From: Planctomycetota bacterium
Lineage (GTDB): Bacteria; Planctomycetota; PLA2
NCBI GenBank assembly: GCA_021776735.1
Contig: JAJFFH010000051.1
Span: 270,326-334,325, forward strand
Direction of reading: 5' to 3'
Length of the DNA stretch: 64,000 nucleotides
Under the pieces are notes generated by a model. It had not been told where the DNA came from and searched no databases. It worked only from the letters and a program-made list of their open reading frames with translations. Shown here one piece after another: positions 60,093 to 64,000 of this stretch. How positions within the stretch are numbered: the stretch's first letter is position 1; every line of letters starts with the position of its first letter. The translations under genes were made by a program, and so were the position numbers.

Positions 60093-61292
60093 ATGTCGAT
60101 GGGTCTCGCCGAGAAGGTCAAGCCTTCAGGTAGCTGTGCGAGCGGCGAGTCCTGTTCGTGCGGATGCGGCGGCTCCAAGACCGAGCCGCCGCGGCCCCCG
60201 GGCCCCCCTCGACAAGGAAAGAAGCCGTGTCCGGGCAGTGGGTCGTGCTCCTGCGGTTGCAAGACAAAAAAGCCCGGCGGAACGGCGATCCATCCGCCGC
60301 CTCACCCGAACGACTCCACGCGATTCATCGACGCGGAACGAACGCGTGCAGACGAATCCCCGATCGCCGACATCCTGAAGCGGCTCGAAGCGCCGCCCGT
60401 GATCACGCCGCCGGAAAACAAGATCTGCTGCCTGCCGCCGCATCGCGAGCTGCGCCCGCAGTACTCGTGCTGGCCCTGTGCCCAGTATCTGATGGCGCGC
60501 GGTCGCGCGGGCGACTGGCCGTTCATCAAGGAGCCGCCGCAATCCGCCGAGCTTCGCGAGGACTTCGAGAACCTGGAGCAGTACCGGGACAGGCCGGTGC
60601 TTCGACCCGTTCAGTCCGGTGTGCCCGCTGTGGCCACGGTGGACGATGGTGTCGCCGTATGCACGCCGACGCTGCCGCAGACACACTCGCCCACGTGGTC
60701 GCGTCTGCCGCTGTGTCCCGGCCACGAGGTTCCCGAAGACAAGTCTCCTCCCCTCGCAATCTCTCCGGGCGAATTCCGCGGCAAGGGCGGTGCCGCAGTG
60801 GACTTTTGCCAGTGCCGTTGCCACTGCGATCCGTTCGACACATATGAACCGCCGCCCCCTCCCAAGAGCCCTGGACCGGAGCCCAGCGTGATGCTCCATC
60901 CGGAATTCGACTTGCCTCGTGATCCCGGTGTTGATCCAAAGACGGGAGCCGCTGTGCAGATTTCCGGAACATCCCCGGTTCCGAACTTCCCCCTTTCGCC
61001 GGACCCACGGCACCGGCCTAGCCCGCGCAGAGCGGCGATCGTGGTTACGCCGGACTCCCCGTCGGAGTCGAACTGGGAGTCGTGTCCGTCCTGCGGACTG
61101 CTGCGACCGCGGGCCGACGCGCCGCATCTTGAGTTGTCGGCGCTGGCCGGCGAGAACGGTGGTCGGGCTAGGCCTGTTCCCGAACTCGGAACGAGGAGCT
61201 TTGGCTCGGAACCGCCTCTGGGACCGCCGCTCCACGCCCAAATGAACGACCGTACGGTGATCGCTGCCGGCACCGTGGAAGGTGCTCCTTGA
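60093..61292 (+). CDS. Operon protein 3, Cys- and Pro-rich, unrecognised
   Basis: 399 residues from MSMGLAEKVKPSGSCASG. Two near-identical clusters, GESCSCGCGG and GSGSCSCGCKTK, are followed by more Cys motifs: NKICCLPP with YSCWPCAQY (about 110-130), DFCQCRCHCDPF (about 225), SCPSCGLL (about 330). Pro-rich spacers separate them. The spacing does not match known zinc ribbons or haem sites; metal or Fe-S binding is possible. No signal peptide. Its TGA overlaps the TTG of the next gene (TTGA), showing coupling. Confidence 0.68.
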   Translation: MSMGLAEKVKPSGSCASGESCSCGCGGSKTEPPRPPGPPRQGKKPCPGSGSCSCGCKTKKPGGTAIHPPPHPNDSTRFIDAERTRADESPIADILKRLEAPPVITPPENKICCLPPHRELRPQYSCWPCAQYLMARGRAGDWPFIKEPPQSAELREDFENLEQYRDRPVLRPVQSGVPAVATVDDGVAVCTPTLPQTHSPTWSRLPLCPGHEVPEDKSPPLAISPGEFRGKGGAAVDFCQCRCHCDPFDTYEPPPPPKSPGPEPSVMLHPEFDLPRDPGVDPKTGAAVQISGTSPVPNFPLSPDPRHRPSPRRAAIVVTPDSPSESNWESCPSCGLLRPRADAPHLELSALAGENGGRARPVPELGTRSFGSEPPLGPPLHAQMNDRTVIAAGTVEGAP

Positions 61293-62326
61293 GTTCTTTG
61301 GGCGCGGGGGCTCTGCAGGCTCCGCTCGATAGCGGCGTTGGTCCGGCAGCCGCGACGCCGCCCGACGGACCGGCGTTTTCCGGCCAAGGTGGCGCTACCG
61401 CCAAGGGCGCTACCGAGACGACAGGCGCCGGACGCCAACCCTCCGGTGGCGAGGGGCGTGCGCCCGGACAGGACGGCGGCTCGAAGCGTGGGGCTCCTTC
61501 GTCTGGGGCACCGGCGGGGAAGTTCTCTCCGGGTGCTCAGGATCAGGATTCCGGAGGTGGCAAAGGCGTGCAAACCGGCGGCAGCACAGCGCCGGGAGGC
61601 GGCGCCGCTTCGTCCAAGCTCTTCAGCCGTTACGCCGAGCGGATTCGTGCGATTGCAGCACTGGGTGCGAAAGGTGCGGAAGTCGTTGCGATAGCAGGCA
61701 CCCGGGGCGTCGGCCTTGTTGACCACGAAGTTGACTCGGTCGAATCCGAGGCAACGTTTGGGGTTCAGGCCACGTCGACGGCCGGACGTACGGAAGCGGC
61801 TCAGGAGCCTGACGCATCACGACATGGCGCCGCCCGGTCTGCAGAGCCGTCTAGTTCGCGGGTGTCCGGGCAAGAACGGAACCTGCAGCAGGCAGAACAG
61901 AGGCGCCCGGCGGGTGTCGATATCCTGGAGCCGCGAGGAACCGGCTCGGCAGCCGCTGCCGCGAGCCTCGGGGCGGTGTCTTCGCGTGCGACTCGAACCG
62001 CCACGGGGAGCGCGCAAGTCACCGTAGGCGACGGCCTGCAATCGGTCCTGAGGGCCACGACGCAGCCGTCGGATGCTCCGCTGGAGCCCTTGCAGCCTCC
62101 GACCGCCGACGGATCGACAATCGTGGCCGAGGCAACGGCTCGCGAGCAGGCGGCCTCCGACGCCAAGCGGCTGCGCGACACCGCCCGGACACTGATCGAC
62201 AAGGCGAGGGAACTCGCGAGTAAGGGGGCAGGACCGAAGAGCCGTCAGTTGGAGCGCGAAGCGGCGCACCTGATCAGCCTCGCGCGGACGGCCGAAGGCC
62301 AAAAACCGGGGAGGCGCGTACGATGA
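61289..62326 (+). CDS. Operon protein 4, low-complexity, unrecognised
   Basis: 345 residues from TTG. The first 250 residues are rich in Gly, Ala, Ser, Thr and Pro (GGATAKGATETTGAGRQPSG) and probably disordered; the last 70 form a charged helix (ATAREQAASDAKRLRDTART LIDKARELASKG). No Cys. The frame is open in step with its neighbours and its stop overlaps the next ATG (ATGA). Possibly a linker or scaffold between proteins 3 and 5. Confidence 0.6.
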   Translation: MSSLGAGALQAPLDSGVGPAAATPPDGPAFSGQGGATAKGATETTGAGRQPSGGEGRAPGQDGGSKRGAPSSGAPAGKFSPGAQDQDSGGGKGVQTGGSTAPGGGAASSKLFSRYAERIRAIAALGAKGAEVVAIAGTRGVGLVDHEVDSVESEATFGVQATSTAGRTEAAQEPDASRHGAARSAEPSSSRVSGQERNLQQAEQRRPAGVDILEPRGTGSAAAAASLGAVSSRATRTATGSAQVTVGDGLQSVLRATTQPSDAPLEPLQPPTADGSTIVAEATAREQAASDAKRLRDTARTLIDKARELASKGAGPKSRQLEREAAHLISLARTAEGQKPGRRVR

Positions 62327-63933
62327 GTCCGGCCTGGAATCCGTGGGGCAACAGCGTCATCACAATCGCGCGGCCTCCTGACCTTGGCACGATCTCCGGG
62401 CTCAACAAAGAGATTGCTCGCGTCAGAAAAAAACTCGCGCAGACTGCCGGTCTGTCGGGCTCGAATCGAGCGCTCAAACTACGACACTCGAGCCTGATCG
62501 TTCGTCGAGCTGGACTTCTGGCAGAGGCCTTTGAAGCGGCGACGAACAGTGACCGGGAGGTTTTGAACTCGTTTCCGAGTTCGCCCCGGGAAGTTCGCCG
62601 GGCGGAGCGCGAAGATCGCTTGCTCCAGCAAGATATCGAGCGGCGCCTGAGTAGCGAGCAATACGGCAAGTGGAGCGATGCTCACGGCTGGACCAAGCGT
62701 GTCGAGTCAGGCTACAAGCGCGCCGTCGCGGACTCTGAGGAGGCGAACAAGAAGGCCCAAGAGGCTGCCGAGGCCTACGAGAAAGAGCCGAACGACGCGA
62801 ACCGAGAGGAGCTAAAAAGGGCGGCGGAACAGGCACGGTATGCGGCCGAGCTCAAGGCGGATTGGGCTGAGGCGCTGCTCGAGGCGTTGTTTGCAGAGGA
62901 ACAGGCGCTTCACTACGGGCTAGTGACCTGCACCAAGCAAATGATGGATGCGTGCATCCAAAAACTGCATGAGGAGTGCCCGGCAGAATGCCTGGATCCG
63001 GACCACGAGTGTGTCTGCGAGTTTCAGACCGTGCCGTCGGGGTTTCCTTGGCAACCCTCCATCGGCGTGCCGGCCCAGCGCGGACAGCGCGCCAGGGACG
63101 AAGCTGCATTCCACAGGGAGCGCGCGGAGCAGTCCGCCGACGGAGGTAAGGGGGGAGGCGATGATCCTGGTGACGAGCCGTCTGCGCCGAACGAGTTTGG
63201 GTCGGTTCTGAAGAATCTTGGATCGACCCTTGTCGATTGGGCGAAGTGGGGAGCCGGCATCGTCTCCAGCGCGGCCGAACGACCGTACGCGTCGTCCGGT
63301 GCCGCCCCGAAGGGACCTATCACGGGAGCAGGGAAGCCGAAGAGGAAAAAAGAGCCCGGCAAGAAGGGACGAACGGGCGTCGGACCCGGTTCGAAGGCGC
63401 CTCCGGGCGGCCCGCCGCAAGCACCGACGGTGGGCGGGAACGTACCCAAGAAGCAGGACCGCCCGAACGTCAAGGGCTGTGCAACATGTGCCCGCGCGCT
63501 TCGTACCGTTTCCGCACAAGGCAAGGCAACAACGAGTCAGCAAGAAGCCTCCCAGATCCGCTGTCTGCGCCGCGGTGCCGTGGCAGCGTTCGGCAAGGCG
63601 TTCGTGGATTCTGAGACCGTGCGCGACGGCAAGCGAATGAAAGGCAGAGCACTCCTGATACACCTCGTGCACCTCTGCGGCCAGGCCAAGATGCACGGTG
63701 GCCAGCGAGGCGGTTCGAGTGCGGATGTAGATGGCGACATAGAGGGGCCGGACACCGAATCCGGAGTGCGCCCGGACGGAATCCACGCGAATGTCGTCGC
63801 GCGATTCTCCGTGGCTCAGCTCATTCCGATCATCATCGGCGGGCCAAACAAGAACAGACAGGGAGCAGTCCCGGAAAGTTGTCGTTCATGCGACCCGTTG
63901 CAAGTCCTCGGGTCGTCGTCGTCCGAGGTGTGA
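62323..63933 (+). CDS. Operon protein 5, coiled-coil with Cys motifs, unrecognised
   Basis: 536 residues. About 20-210 are long charged helices (NKKAQEAAEAYEKEPNDANR), then a Cys cluster TCTKQMMDACIQ ... EECPAECLDPDHECVCEF (about 205-235), a Gly/Pro/Lys linker, and a C-terminal module with GCATCARALRTVSAQGK ... IRCLRRGAVAAFGKAF ... LIHLVHLCGQAKMHGG. The last 16 residues overlap, on the other strand, the tail of the ORF at the right edge, so the native C-terminus may have been replaced by an insertion. No family recognised. Confidence 0.65.
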   Translation: MSPAWNPWGNSVITIARPPDLGTISGLNKEIARVRKKLAQTAGLSGSNRALKLRHSSLIVRRAGLLAEAFEAATNSDREVLNSFPSSPREVRRAEREDRLLQQDIERRLSSEQYGKWSDAHGWTKRVESGYKRAVADSEEANKKAQEAAEAYEKEPNDANREELKRAAEQARYAAELKADWAEALLEALFAEEQALHYGLVTCTKQMMDACIQKLHEECPAECLDPDHECVCEFQTVPSGFPWQPSIGVPAQRGQRARDEAAFHRERAEQSADGGKGGGDDPGDEPSAPNEFGSVLKNLGSTLVDWAKWGAGIVSSAAERPYASSGAAPKGPITGAGKPKRKKEPGKKGRTGVGPGSKAPPGGPPQAPTVGGNVPKKQDRPNVKGCATCARALRTVSAQGKATTSQQEASQIRCLRRGAVAAFGKAFVDSETVRDGKRMKGRALLIHLVHLCGQAKMHGGQRGGSSADVDGDIEGPDTESGVRPDGIHANVVARFSVAQLIPIIIGGPNKNRQGAVPESCRSCDPLQVLGSSSSEV

Positions 63934-64000
63934 CCTGTAGAGGACGCGGCGCATGAGTTCGTCCCAGCGTCCTGCCTTGAGGTAGCAGCGGAGGTGGAGC
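63886..64000 (-). CDS. C-terminal end of an ORF entering from the right edge, possibly an insertion sequence
   Basis: Minus-strand frame LHLRCYLKAGRWDELMRRVL YRSHLGRRRPEDLQRVA ends at TGA 63886-63888. It is strongly Arg-rich and coding-like and overlaps the end of operon protein 5 by 48 bp. It might be the tail of a transposase, but too little is visible to say. Confidence 0.35.
   Translation of the reverse strand, partial: LHLRCYLKAGRWDELMRRVLYRSHLGRRRPEDLQRVA

Overview
The window is about 64 kb of GC-rich bacterial chromosome and most likely comes from an uncultured or little-studied member of the Planctomycetota. The best internal evidence is the N-terminal domain of the kinase-like protein at 20212-23805 (DHYTLLGL...FE.D...LLDEKRRAKYD), a layout typical of planctomycete kinases. 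Supporting this are ECF sigma factors with long C-terminal extensions, HEAT plus squalene-cyclase-like secreted proteins, DUF3179 and multihaem cytochromes. No rRNA, tRNA, CRISPR array or complete insertion sequence was seen. This assignment is inference.

Layout. 1-2.9 kb: Fe-S assembly operon on the minus strand (mrp, Rrf2 regulator, sufB running off the edge) behind a palindromic candidate operator. 3.4-11.3 kb: three tandem paralogues of a secreted HEAT/squalene-cyclase-fold protein, the third split over three reading frames. 11.3-15.4 kb: a PIN-toxin remnant, then an ECF sigma factor fused through a membrane helix to about eight carboxypeptidase-regulatory-like domains, and a related fragment. 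15.4-25 kb: metallo-beta-lactamase hydrolase, metallophosphoesterase, hybrid histidine kinase, comB-like phosphatase, a large pseudokinase-Ig-LamG membrane protein and a second metallo-beta-lactamase protein. 25.4-38.5 kb: multi-sensor adenylate/guanylate cyclase, ExbD-like secreted protein, a second sigma/carboxypeptidase-regulatory fusion, transketolase, two membrane-anchored proteins, and a sigma/anti-sigma pair. 38.6-48 kb: GH26 glycosidase, Arg-repeat/TPR protein, M28 peptidase, PIG-L deacetylase, PDZ-like remnant, thioredoxin-fold protein and a HEAT-VWA protein. 48-59.2 kb: a 1509-residue SF1 helicase with a C-terminal nuclease-like domain, a DUF3179 protein with an in-frame UGA, a methyltransferase, an 11-haem cytochrome and a small LuxR-type regulator behind a G13 tract. 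59.3-63.9 kb: a tightly packed five-gene operon of unrecognised proteins, three of them cysteine-bearing and two of those clearly cysteine-rich. The last bases hold the end of a minus-strand ORF.

Three observations stand out. (1) A 14-base word, ACGGACGGCGATGT (extended AGC-NN-ACGGACGGCGATGT), occurs 14 times exactly and about 11 more times with one or two changes. It appears in both orientations, inside genes and just after stop codons, sometimes as inverted pairs. It behaves like a DNA uptake sequence or another genome-wide recognition word and is not explained by any gene. (2) The DUF3179 gene carries UGA exactly where the family has the first Cys of its CxxC motif, followed by a stem-loop that fits the bacterial SECIS geometry: a candidate selenoprotein. 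(3) Two sigma factors are physically fused to membrane-anchored, probably extracytoplasmic beta-sandwich arrays.

Several genes are broken by one-base changes at G/C runs (near 9222, 44198, 48207 and 58894, and the interrupted linker at 39544). These could be real slippage or homopolymer sequencing errors, and reading-frame claims at those places should be taken with that in mind.
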